A stretch of DNA of 13,379 nt from Thermohalobaculum sp050330995 (GTDB lineage Bacteria > Pseudomonadota > Alphaproteobacteria > Rhodobacterales > Rhodobacteraceae). The translations under genes were made by a program, and so were the position numbers. The stretch lies in NCBI GenBank assembly GCA_050330995.1, contig JBHJHI010000056.1, forward strand, positions 1-13,379, in the 5' to 3' direction. Of the stretch, positions 1 through 7,075 are shown one piece after another. The notes under the pieces are model-generated. The model was given only the letters and a program-made list of their open reading frames with translations. It was not told where the DNA came from and did no database searches. Numbering within the stretch: the stretch's first letter is position 1; the number at the start of each line of letters is the position of its first letter.

Positions 1-142
1 GCGCCGGGCGCTGTTCGGCGCGCGGCGCCGTCTCCGCCATCGCCGCCGGCTCGACGATGCGCTCCGCCGCGACCCGGCCGCGCTGCGTCGCTGCGGCGAG
101 GTCGGTGCGGCCCGGCGTCAGGCGGCGGGCGAAGGCGCTCAC
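1..142 (-). CDS. NlpC/P60 family cell-wall hydrolase, N-terminal fragment (cut by window edge)
   Basis: Only the first 47 codons are visible; the gene runs off the left edge. The start is a GTG at 142 whose first bases overlap the TGA of the aminopeptidase gene (GTGA, 4-base overlap), indicating translational coupling. The peptide begins MSAFARRLTPGRTDL and continues with a segment containing LAAATQRGRV and AAERIVEP. This resembles the conserved N-terminus of alphaproteobacterial NlpC/P60 proteins (LTP.R.DLAA..LRG.V.A..%%EG type), which are cysteine peptidases acting on peptidoglycan stem peptides. The catalytic Cys/His domain lies outside the window, so the family call rests on the N-terminal motif and on the known habit of these genes to follow a M17 aminopeptidase gene. 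The exact substrate cannot be judged from this fragment. Confidence 0.7.
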   Translation of the reverse strand, partial: MSAFARRLTPGRTDLAAATQRGRVAAERIVEPAAMAETAPRAEQRPA

Positions 143-1560
143 GCGCGCCGCCCGAAGCGTTCCTCGATCACCGAGAGGAGGGCGCGGGCGGCCTGGCACT
201 CGCCGCCCATCGGCCGCCCCGGCTTCGCCTTCGGCGTCCAGCCGTAGACGTCGAAATGCACCCAAGGCGCCTCGGCGGCGAAGCGGCCGAGAAACAGCGC
301 CGCGGTGATGGAGCCTGCCATGCCGCCGGCCGGCGCGTTGTCGAGATCGGCGATCGCGGGCTCGATCTCGGCCTCGTAGCCCGGCCAGAGCGGCATGCGC
401 CAGAGAGGGTCGCGCGTGGTCTCCGAGGCGGCCGCGAGCGCGCCCGCGAGCGCGTCGTCGCGGGTGTAGAACGGCACCACCTCCGGCCCGAGCGCGACGC
501 GCGCCGCCCCCGTGAGGGTGGCGAAGTCGGCGATCAGCGCGGGGTCCTCCTCGGTCGCCAGCGTCAGCGCGTCGGCGAGCACGAGCCGGCCCTCGGCGTC
601 GGTGTTGTTGACCTCGACCGTCATCCCCGAGCGCGAGCGCAGCACGTCGCCGGGGCGGAAGCTCGCGGCCGAGACCGAGTTCTCGACCGCCGGGATCAGC
701 ACGCGCAGCCGCACCGGCAGGCCGAGCCCCATGATCATGTGCGCGAGGCCGAGCACGGTGGCGGCGCCGCCCATGTCCTTCTTCATGAGCTTCATGCCCG
801 CGGCCGGCTTCAGGTCGAGCCCGCCGGTGTCGAAGCAGACCCCCTTGCCGACCAGGGTGAGCTTCGGATGGTCCGCCTCGCCCCAGGCGAGGTCGAGCAG
901 CCGCGGCGCCTCCGCGGCGGCGCGGCCGACGGCGTGGATCAGCGGCAGCCCGCGCTCCAGCAGCGCCTCGCCCTCGATCGTCTCGACGCTCGCGCCCGCG
1001 GCCTCGGCGAGCCGGCGCGCGGCCGCCTCCAGCCGGGTCGGGCCCATGTCGGAGGCCGGGGTGTTGATCAGGTCGCGCGCGACGAACACGCCCTCGGCGA
1101 CGAGGCCGAGGCGCGCGCCGTCGACGCCTTCGGGCACCAGCAGCTCGGCCTCGGCGCCGTTCTCGGCGCCGCGCTTCTTGTAGCGGTCGAAGCGGTAGCG
1201 CGCGAGCAGCCAGCCGAGCGCCTGCTCGGCCGCCTCGTCGGGATCGAGCCGGGTGGCGAGGCGGTAGGTACCCGCCGGCGCGGCCCTGGCGAAGCCGCCG
1301 AGGGCGAAGCGCTCGCGCGCACGGGTCGCGGCCGTGCCCCAGCCGACCAGCACGCGCTCGACCGAGCCGTCCCCGCCCGGCAGGGCGAGCGACTGGCCAA
1401 GGCGGGCGCGAAAGCCGTTGGCCCGCGTCCAGGCGGCCTGGGGCCCCGGCAGCGCGTCGATCCGGGCGTCGAGCGCGTCGCTCTCGACCAGCTCGATCGG
1501 GATCGCCTCGCCCGCGGCCTCGGTCGTCTCGTCGGGGGCGCGGGTCGCGGCGTCGGTCAT
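139..1560 (-). CDS. M17 leucyl aminopeptidase family protein
   Basis: A 473-residue cytosolic metallo-aminopeptidase that removes N-terminal residues from peptides using two divalent metal ions. The C-terminal catalytic domain (from about residue 160) holds the family signatures: VGKGVCFDTGG at 237-247 with Lys239 and Asp244, the MKKDMGGAA stretch at 259-267 with Asp262, and the diagnostic NTDAEGRL at 319-326, supplying metal ligands and the catalytic Arg. The first 130 or so residues form the less conserved N-terminal domain. Length fits the shorter alphaproteobacterial M17 members, slightly below PepA of E. coli. The ATG at 1560 is preferred because it is the first in-frame start, although no strong Shine-Dalgarno sequence is visible. 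The gene overlaps the downstream NlpC/P60 start by four bases, so the two are probably expressed together. A possible general-stress promoter lies upstream. The family is secure; the peptide specificity is unknown, so no gene symbol is given. Confidence 0.95.
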   Translation of the reverse strand: MTDAATRAPDETTEAAGEAIPIELVESDALDARIDALPGPQAAWTRANGFRARLGQSLALPGGDGSVERVLVGWGTAATRARERFALGGFARAAPAGTYRLATRLDPDEAAEQALGWLLARYRFDRYKKRGAENGAEAELLVPEGVDGARLGLVAEGVFVARDLINTPASDMGPTRLEAAARRLAEAAGASVETIEGEALLERGLPLIHAVGRAAAEAPRLLDLAWGEADHPKLTLVGKGVCFDTGGLDLKPAAGMKLMKKDMGGAATVLGLAHMIMGLGLPVRLRVLIPAVENSVSAASFRPGDVLRSRSGMTVEVNNTDAEGRLVLADALTLATEEDPALIADFATLTGAARVALGPEVVPFYTRDDALAGALAAASETTRDPLWRMPLWPGYEAEIEPAIADLDNAPAGGMAGSITAALFLGRFAAEAPWVHFDVYGWTPKAKPGRPMGGECQAARALLSVIEERFGRRA

Positions 1561-1614
1561 GGGGCGAGGGTCCGTCGGCTGCTGTTCTCCGAGCCCTCTG
1601 TGTAGCCGTGTGCG

Positions 1615-1640
1615 GACGGGCGCGTAAGGGTCGCGGTTCC
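1615..1640 (-). promoter_or_regulatory. Possible EcfG-type (general stress) promoter of the M17 gene
   Basis: On the minus strand GGAAC (1636-1640) is followed by a 17-base spacer and CGTC (1615-1618), ending about 55 bases before the aminopeptidase start. The alphaproteobacterial EcfG consensus is GGAAC-N16/17-CGTT, so only the last base differs. The match is short and could be chance in GC-rich DNA. Confidence 0.25.
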
Positions 1641-1672
1641 AGTGGGTTCGGTCGGGCCCCTCGACGCGTCGC

Positions 1673-1694
1673 CGCCCCGGTGAGAGCCGGGGCG
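1673..1694 (-). terminator. GC hairpin downstream of the Hpt-like gene
   Basis: Perfect 8-bp arms CGCCCCGG (1673-1680) and CCGGGGCG (1687-1694) enclose a 6-base loop. The hairpin lies 38-59 bases past the stop of the Hpt-like gene and ahead of the aminopeptidase gene. There is no T-run after it, so it is a weak or Rho-assisted terminator candidate rather than a classical one. Confidence 0.4.
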
Positions 1695-1731
1695 CGGAGC
1701 GGCGTGGGGCCCGAACCGATCCCGGACCCCG

Positions 1732-2364
1732 CTACCCGGCGCGGGTCGCGCCGGCGTCCGGGCCGCGGCGGCGATAGGCTTCGAGGCTGGCGAGCGAGGC
1801 GCGCGCGAGGGCGGCGAGCGTCGCCTTCTCGGCGCCGAGCGGGTCGCGTGCGCGATCCGGAAGGCGCGGGGACGGGCGCGGGCCGGCGGGTGGCCTCGGA
1901 CCGGGACGGTCGCGCCGCGACGCCTCGGAGGCGGGGGGCGCCGCGTCGTGGCGGGCGGGGTCGTGCGGCGCGCGCGCTCTCTCGTCGTGCGGTAGGCGCG
2001 CTCTCTCGTCGTGCGGTAGGCGCGCGCTCTCATCGTGCGGTGGGCACGCGCTCCCGTCGTGCGGCAAGCGCGCGCCCTCGCCCCGGCGTGCGTGGGCCCG
2101 CTCGGCGAGACGGCCCGCGCGGGCGGCGAGCGCCGCGAGACCAATGTTGCCGGCGAGCCCGGCGAGCTCGTGGGCGAGCGCGCGGGCCGCCTCGGGGCAG
2201 GGGACCGGGCCGAGGCGGTCGAGGCGCTGCGCGCGCTCGGCGAGCGAGAGCGCGCCGTCGGCGAGCAGTTCGGCGAGCGCGCCCGCGCCGATCCAGTCGC
2301 CGAGCCGTTCGAGACGGTCGCGATCCAGCGTCGGCTCGTGCGGTCGATCGGTCGAAGCGTCCAT
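1732..2364 (-). CDS. Hpt-like (histidine phosphotransfer) domain protein with internal tandem repeat
   Basis: A predicted 210-residue soluble protein, not assigned to a named family with certainty. Residues 60-90 contain HELAGLAGNIG (65-75) followed by a leucine/alanine-rich helix. This matches the Hpt pattern HxLKGxxxNxG, where the histidine carries phosphate in multistep two-component relays; here the usual Lys is Ala. Residues about 99-139 are an expanded repeat of the type PHDERARL, followed by a proline/arginine-rich linker and a final helix (about 178-200, LAALARASLASLEAYRR) that could complete the four-helix bundle. The ATG at 2364 is preceded by a GGGGGA stretch with suitable spacing. 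No kinase or response regulator is adjacent, so a partner is unknown. Alternatively this is a degenerate Hpt-fold adaptor without phosphotransfer. Function as an active phosphotransfer protein is inference. Confidence 0.65.
   Translation of the reverse strand: MDASTDRPHEPTLDRDRLERLGDWIGAGALAELLADGALSLAERAQRLDRLGPVPCPEAARALAHELAGLAGNIGLAALAARAGRLAERAHARRGEGARLPHDGSACPPHDESARLPHDERARLPHDERARAPHDPARHDAAPPASEASRRDRPGPRPPAGPRPSPRLPDRARDPLGAEKATLAALARASLASLEAYRRRGPDAGATRAG
1961..2080. repeat. Five-copy 24-bp tandem repeat inside the Hpt-like gene
   Basis: The core TCGTGCGG recurs with exact 24-base spacing at 1961, 1985, 2009, 2033 and 2057. Because 24 is a multiple of three, the repeat is read as 8-residue units on the minus strand (PHDERARL, PHDESARL, PHDGSACP and variants). 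The two central units are nearly identical and the outer ones have diverged, as expected for slippage expansion of a coding minisatellite. A degenerate RHDAAP follows at the protein level. Confidence 0.9.
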
Positions 2365-2430
2365 GTCGCGTCCCCCTACAGACGTGGCCGGACACGAGGC
2401 TTGCGCGATCGGCGTTATCGTCGGGTTGCC

Positions 2431-2446
2431 GGCGAACACGTTCGCC
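2431..2446. promoter_or_regulatory. 16-bp near-perfect palindrome, possible operator
   Basis: GGCGAAC (2431-2437) and GTTCGCC (2440-2446) are perfect inverted arms around a 2-base centre. The site sits 67-82 bases upstream of the Hpt-like start and 113 bases past the moaB stop. The tiny centre suits a dimeric regulator site better than an RNA hairpin. No specific regulator is assigned. Confidence 0.35.
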
Positions 2447-2558
2447 TCGCCCGCTCGGGTCGCGTCTCGGCCTCGCTCGACGCGGCCCGGAGATGCGGCG
2501 CTTCCGGCCCGCCGCGCCATCCCGAGCGGCGAACCGGGACGCCGGGCGGGCGAGGGGC

Positions 2559-3101
<543 letters not shown>

Positions 3102-3439
3102 GAAAGGCTCCGGGGCGGCGTCGGGGGCGGTGGCTCGGCCTTCGACATGCGCGCGCGATCGGGGCGGGGCAAGCCGTGCCTCGGGCGTCCGTCCTGCCCG
3201 TCGAGCGATACGGCCCGAACCCGGCCGCGCGGCTCTCGGCCTCCGGCGCGAGGACGGCGCCGCCGGACGCGCGTCGCGCGCCCGGCTCGCGCCACGATCC
3301 GACACGCCGCCGTCGGCGCCTGCGCTTCGGGATCGGGGCCTTCCCACCGTCGGACGTCGCCCGGACGCGCTTCGACCGCGACACCGGAAGGGGCCCGAGG
3401 CGCGCCGACCGCCGCGGGCCCGATCGCCGTGGCCGCGCG
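3102..3439. other. 338-bp gap between moaB and the ectB-type gene
   Basis: I see no convincing gene. Open frames exist in all directions but are arginine/proline-rich, as expected from random GC-rich DNA, and match no recognisable protein. The stretch should hold the moaB promoter and the end of the upstream transcript; I cannot identify a clear -35/-10 pair. The only structure is a 7-bp inverted repeat near the ectB-type stop, listed separately. Confidence 0.6.
3391..3421 (-). terminator. Weak hairpin after the ectB-type gene
   Basis: GGGCCCG (3391-3397) and CGGGCCC (3415-3421) can pair around a 17-base loop, starting 19 bases past the aminotransferase stop. There is no T-run, and each arm is itself palindromic, so this is only a tentative terminator. 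Confidence 0.25.
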
Positions 3440-4726
3440 TCAGGCGGCGGTTCGCTCCGCGCCGGCCGCGGTCGCCACGGCCCGCTCTAGGATGTCGAGC
3501 CCCCGGGCGAACTGCGCCTCGGGGATCGTCAGCGGGGCGAGCACCTTCACCACCTCGTCGAAGGCGCCCGACGTCTCGACGATCAGGCCGTGGCGGAAGC
3601 ACTCGGCGCAGATCCGTTCGGCGAGCGCGCCGTCGCGGACGTCGAGGCCGCGCATCATGCCGCGCCCTTTCACGACGCTGCCGGGCAGGCGGACGCTCAT
3701 GGCCGCGAGACGCCGCCCGAGGGTGTCGCCCTTCGCGCGCACCTCGCGGACGAAGGCGTCGTCGCTCCAGAACTTCTCGAGCGCGGCCGTCGCGGTGACG
3801 AAGGCGTGGTTGTTGCCGCGGAAGGTGCCGTTGTGCTCGCCCGGCCGCCAGACGTCGTGCTCGGCGCGGATCAGCAGCGCCGCCATCGGCAGCCCCATGC
3901 CGGACAGCGACTTGGCGAGCGGCACGAGGTCGGGCACGACGCCGAGGTCGTCGAAGCCGAAGAACGAGCCGGTGCGGCCGATGCCCGCCTGGATGTCGTC
4001 GACGATCAGGAGCGCGCCGTGCGCGCGCGCGATCCGGGCGATGCCCTGCATCCACGCGGCCGAGGCCGCGTTCAGACCGCCCTCGCCCTGCACCGCCTCG
4101 ACGAGGAAGGCCGCCGGCGCGTCGATCCCGCTCGAAGGATTGTCGAGCATCGCCTCGATCAGCGCCAGCGTGTCGACGCCCGCGCCGAGCGCGCCCTCGT
4201 AGGGCATCCGAACCACGCCGGTGAGCGGCACGCCGGCGCCCGCGCGTTTCGAGGCGTTGCCGGTGCAGGCGAGCGCGCCCGCGGTCATGCCGTGGAAGCC
4301 GTTGGTGAAGGCGATCACCGTGTGGCGCCGCGTGACCTTGCGCGCGAGCTTGAGCGCGGCCTCGACGGCGTTGGTGCCGGTCGGGCCGGTGAACATGATC
4401 CGGTGGTCCATGCCCCGCGGCGCGAGGATCAGCCGCTCGAAGGTCTCGATGAAGCGCGCCTTCGCCTCGGTGTGCAGGTCGAGGCCGTGCGCGAGACCGT
4501 CGCTCGCGATGTAGTCGATCAGCGCGGCTTTCAGGTCGGGATCGTTGTGCCCGTAGTTCAGCGACGAGCATCCCGCGAGGAAGTCGATATAGGCGCGTCC
4601 GTCCGCGTCGTACATGATCGCGTTGCTGGCGGACGTGAAGATCGTGGGAAAGCTTCTGCAGTAGGTGCGTACTTGGGATTCGCGTCGATCGAAGATCGAC
4701 ATGCCGCTGGCTGTGCCGCCGGTCAT
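3440..4726 (-). CDS. ectB: EctB-type diaminobutyrate--2-oxoglutarate aminotransferase (class III, PLP)
   Basis: A 428-residue class III aminotransferase. In ectoine synthesis EctB converts aspartate semialdehyde to L-2,4-diaminobutyrate with glutamate as amino donor. PLP-site features are GPTGTNAVEAALKLAR (114-129, cofactor phosphate binding), IVDDIQAGIGRTG (241-253, the Asp contacting the PLP ring nitrogen) and LAKSLSGMGLP (270-280) with the Schiff-base Lys272. The sections EHNGTFRGNNHAFVTA (297-312) and FWSDDAFVREV (319-329) are typical of EctB. I chose the ATG at 4726 because GAGG lies five bases before it; the longer start at 4744 has no Shine-Dalgarno, and MSIFDRRES at 4702 is where most homologues begin. 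No ectA, ectC, ask or ectR is in the window, so the enzyme may serve ectoine made from genes elsewhere or another diaminobutyrate-using pathway such as a siderophore. The family is secure; the pathway is inferred. Confidence 0.88.
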   Translation of the reverse strand: MTGGTASGMSIFDRRESQVRTYCRSFPTIFTSASNAIMYDADGRAYIDFLAGCSSLNYGHNDPDLKAALIDYIASDGLAHGLDLHTEAKARFIETFERLILAPRGMDHRIMFTGPTGTNAVEAALKLARKVTRRHTVIAFTNGFHGMTAGALACTGNASKRAGAGVPLTGVVRMPYEGALGAGVDTLALIEAMLDNPSSGIDAPAAFLVEAVQGEGGLNAASAAWMQGIARIARAHGALLIVDDIQAGIGRTGSFFGFDDLGVVPDLVPLAKSLSGMGLPMAALLIRAEHDVWRPGEHNGTFRGNNHAFVTATAALEKFWSDDAFVREVRAKGDTLGRRLAAMSVRLPGSVVKGRGMMRGLDVRDGALAERICAECFRHGLIVETSGAFDEVVKVLAPLTIPEAQFARGLDILERAVATAAGAERTAA

Positions 4727-4845
4727 CGCAACCTCGGTTTCCATGGGGCGAGCCGGCGGCTTCTCGATCCGTCGGGGAAGTGGGACCCGACGTCGTCGGC
4801 GGAGCCGTTCGCTCGTCTTGTCAGACTAGCATCTCGGCAACGCGG

Positions 4846-4858
4846 AAAGCGTCGCTTT
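4846..4858. promoter_or_regulatory. Palindrome upstream of the ectB-type gene, possible operator
   Basis: AAAGCG and CGCTTT are perfect 6-bp arms around a single central base. The site lies in an AT-richer patch about 120 bases before the aminotransferase start. Its place fits an operator or promoter element. No match to a known regulator site is claimed. Confidence 0.3.
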
Positions 4859-5021
4859 ACGACGTCTTTGCGCTCGAGCGCGGCGGCGTGATCGATCCCG
4901 CGACGCCGACGCTCGATCGACGGCCTGCCCCTTCCCGCGAGGCCGGGGCACGTTCTTTCCGTCGGACCGACCGCGCTCAGGGGCGTCGCCCCTCAGGGGC
5001 TGGCCCATGCCGCGGGGGGAG

Positions 5022-5043
5022 CCCGGCCTCCCGGATGGCCGGG
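5022..5043. repeat. Inverted repeat in the intergenic region
   Basis: CCCGGCC (5022-5028) and GGCCGGG (5037-5043) form a 7-bp GC stem with an 8-base loop. It is about 385 bases beyond the corC stop. It could be a remote terminator or simply a by-product of base composition; neither side has a T-run. Confidence 0.3.
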
Positions 5044-5426
5044 ACCGTCGGGCGGCGCCGGGGGCGACGGCGAACCGCGCGGCCTCGCCGGATCGGACGG
5101 GCCGACCGGCCGTGCTGGCGCGGACCCGTTGGTGTTGCGATGGCGTCCGGCGGACCGGCGCCGACCGGGACGACGATGCGGCGGCTGGGTTCGGGGACGG
5201 CGTCGGAACGATCCGGCCCGTCGGCGACGCGGGTCCGGAGGTCTCGAAGCCGCGGCGACGGAGCCGACGCGGTGATCGGCGCGGGCCTCTCGGTCGATGT
5301 CCGCGCCGAGGGCGCGGCGGGCCTGCCCGGCATGGACGACCCGACCGGCGGTCGCGCCGAGCATCGGCCCGGGCAGGCCGGACGCCCGTCGCGTCTCGCG
5401 CTGCGGCGTCCCGGCCGGGCGGGGCT

Positions 5427-6530
5427 TCAGAAGGGCTCGCGCGGCGCCTCCCGCATGCCCGTCCGCCGCTCGGCCCCCCGCGCGCCTTTCAGGGTGAGGC
5501 GCAGCCGCTTGATGCGGCGCGGGTCGGCGGCGATCACCTGGAACTCGTGGCCCTCGGGGTGGGCGATCACCTCGGCGCGCACCGGCACGCGGCCGGTCAG
5601 CATGAAGACGAGGCCGCCGAGGGTGTCGACCTCCTCCTCCCAGTCGTCGGGGCGCAGCAGGGTGCCGGCGGCTTCCTCGAACTCGGCGATGTCGGCGCGG
5701 GCGTTGACGAGCCAGACCCCGGGCGCCTCCTCGCGCCATGGCGTGGGATCGTCCTCGTCGTGCTCGTCCTCGATGTCGCCGACGATCTGCTCGACCAGGT
5801 CCTCGATGGTCACGAGCCCGTCGACGCCGCCGAACTCGTCGATCACGAGCGCCATGTGCACGCGCGCGCCCTGCATCTTCTGGAGCAGCGCGGCGATGCG
5901 CATCGACGGCGGCACGAACAGCGCCGCGCGCACGTGGTTCGCGAGGCGGAACTCGGGCGCGCCCGTCTGGCAGCCGACGCCGTAGATGAGCGCGAGATCC
6001 TTCAGGTGGACGAAGCCGATCGGGTCGTCGAGCGTCTCGCGGTAGACCGGCACGCGCGACAGGAACCCGCCCGAGAAGGCGGCCATCACCGTGTCCAGAT
6101 CGGCGTCCTCGGGCACGGCGACGATGTCGGCGCGCGGCGTCATCACGTCCGAGACGCGCAGCTCGCGCATCCTGAGGATGTTGACCACCATCGCCCGCTC
6201 GGCGTCGGTCGACTGGCGGAAGGCCGGGCCGAGCGCGAAGCCCTCCTCCTCGTCCTCCGCCTCGTCGTGCTCGCCGTTGCCGTTGGAGAACGCGTTCCTG
6301 ACCCAGCGCCCGAGCGACCAGCCCTCGGGGTCGGCGGGCTCGGTGGCCGAGCCGTCGTGGCGGTGATCGTCGTGGCGGTCGTCGTCCGGGCGCGCCGCGT
6401 CCGCTCGGGGCGGAGCGAGGGCGACGCGTTCGTCGTCGCGACGCGTTTCGCTGCGGGAAGGGCCGCCCTCCGAGGCGTCGCCGTGGAATTGATCGCCTCG
6501 GGGCGAGGGCTCGGTACTGCCAGCGTCCAT
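5427..6530 (-). CDS. corC: CorC/HlyC-family CBS-domain protein
   Basis: A 367-residue protein with two CBS domains and a C-terminal CorC_HlyC (transporter-associated) domain, as in CorC/YbeX. CBS1 begins at about 124 (LRVSDVMTPRADIVAVP) and CBS2 at about 205, with the conserved DEFGGVDGLVTIEDLVEQIVG spanning about 231-251 (only key part: DEFGG, TIEDLVEQIVGDI). The last domain, about 270-348, binds small ligands in relatives. There is no DUF21 membrane domain, so this is the soluble short form, linked in the literature to Mg/Co efflux and to ribosome-related functions together with ybeY. The first 100 residues are poorly conserved and contain a His/Asp-rich run (DDDRHDDHRHDG, about 49-60) and an acidic run (DEAEDEEEG, about 89-97). 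The ATG at 6530 lies 17 bases after the ybeY stop, consistent with one transcript. A longer upstream start would overlap ybeY and is unlikely. Confidence 0.9.
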   Translation of the reverse strand: MDAGSTEPSPRGDQFHGDASEGGPSRSETRRDDERVALAPPRADAARPDDDRHDDHRHDGSATEPADPEGWSLGRWVRNAFSNGNGEHDEAEDEEEGFALGPAFRQSTDAERAMVVNILRMRELRVSDVMTPRADIVAVPEDADLDTVMAAFSGGFLSRVPVYRETLDDPIGFVHLKDLALIYGVGCQTGAPEFRLANHVRAALFVPPSMRIAALLQKMQGARVHMALVIDEFGGVDGLVTIEDLVEQIVGDIEDEHDEDDPTPWREEAPGVWLVNARADIAEFEEAAGTLLRPDDWEEEVDTLGGLVFMLTGRVPVRAEVIAHPEGHEFQVIAADPRRIKRLRLTLKGARGAERRTGMREAPREPF

Positions 6531-6547
6531 CCGGTCCGTCGCGGGGC

Positions 6548-7075
6548 TCAGCCCGCCTCTGCGTTGCGATAGGGGTCGTCGAGGCCGATCGCCACAAGAC
6601 GCTCGCGCTCGATCCCCTCCATCAGGGTCGCGTCCGCCTCCGTCTCGTGGTCGTAGCCCAGGAGATGCAGACACCCGTGCAAGATCAGATGAAGCGCGTG
6701 GTCTTTCAAGGAAAGACCGCCCGCCGCCGCCTCGCGGCGCACGGTATCGAGCGCGATCGCCACATCGCCGAGGGGACCGGGCGGCGGGGGCAGGGGGGCG
6801 AGGCCCGGCACGGGCGGCGCGAGGTCGTGCGCGGGCCAGGAGAGCACGTTGGTCGGCGCGGGCCTGGCCCGGAAGTCGGCGTTGAGCGTGGCGATGCGGG
6901 CGTCGTCGCAGGCGAGCAGCGCGATCTCGCGCCCCGCCGCCGAAAGCCCCGCCCCCTCCAGCGCGAGGCGCGCGGCGCGCTCGGCGACCGCGGCGAGGTC
7001 GGGCAGGGCGTCGAGCCAGGGCTCGTGCTCGACCACCAGATCGACCAGCGGCGGCGTGTCGGGGCGCGCGCTCAT
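6548..7075 (-). CDS. ybeY: rRNA maturation endoribonuclease YbeY
   Basis: A 175-residue zinc-dependent endoribonuclease needed for 16S rRNA 3'-end maturation and ribosome quality control. The diagnostic metal motif HGCLHLLGYDH is at 133-143, with His133, His137 and His143 as zinc ligands, preceded by TNVLSWP (75-81) and LGDVAIALD (102-110), both typical of the family. A proline-rich insertion, GLAPLPPPPGP (91-101), lengthens the loop between these two segments. The start ATG at 7075 overlaps the phoH stop (ATGA), the classical coupling of these two genes. The cluster phoH-ybeY-corC is conserved, and the three products are thought to work around RNA and ribosome metabolism. The identification is firm. 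Confidence 0.95.
   Translation of the reverse strand: MSARPDTPPLVDLVVEHEPWLDALPDLAAVAERAARLALEGAGLSAAGREIALLACDDARIATLNADFRARPAPTNVLSWPAHDLAPPVPGLAPLPPPPGPLGDVAIALDTVRREAAAGGLSLKDHALHLILHGCLHLLGYDHETEADATLMEGIERERLVAIGLDDPYRNAEAG

Larger units (their letters stand above)
4727..5426. other. About 700 bp without a convincing gene, between the ectB-type gene and corC
   Basis: All open frames here are arginine/proline/glycine-rich and unrecognisable, so I call no gene. The side next to the aminotransferase (about 4820-4880) is less GC-rich and probably holds its promoter. The middle contains short GC hairpins: AGGGGC/GCCCCT at 4979-4993 inside a direct repeat of CTCAGGGG (4976 and 4993-4999 region), and CCCGGCC/GGCCGGG at 5022-5043 with an 8-base loop. 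A 10-bp palindrome CCCGGCCGGG lies at 5410-5419 just past the corC stop. In many relatives lnt occupies the place after corC; I find no trace of it. Confidence 0.55.

Noticed and set aside
256..1605. 449-codon open frame opposite the M17 gene
   Set aside because: Antisense shadow of a gene with complete M17 catalytic motifs.
1961..2080. CRISPR array
   Set aside because: The repeat has period 24 with no unique spacers, and it is read in frame as an 8-residue protein repeat.
3102..3439. Remnant of ectA or ectC beside the ectB-type gene
   Set aside because: None of the frames shows motifs of either enzyme.
4976..5000. Direct repeat of CTCAGGGG as an attachment site
   Set aside because: Two copies nine or so bases apart with an overlapping hairpin; no integrase, tRNA or second distant copy in the window supports integration.
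4977..5333. 118-codon minus-strand frame in the gap before the ectB-type gene
   Set aside because: Proline/arginine-rich composition with no motif and no ribosome binding site; not distinguishable from random GC-rich sequence.
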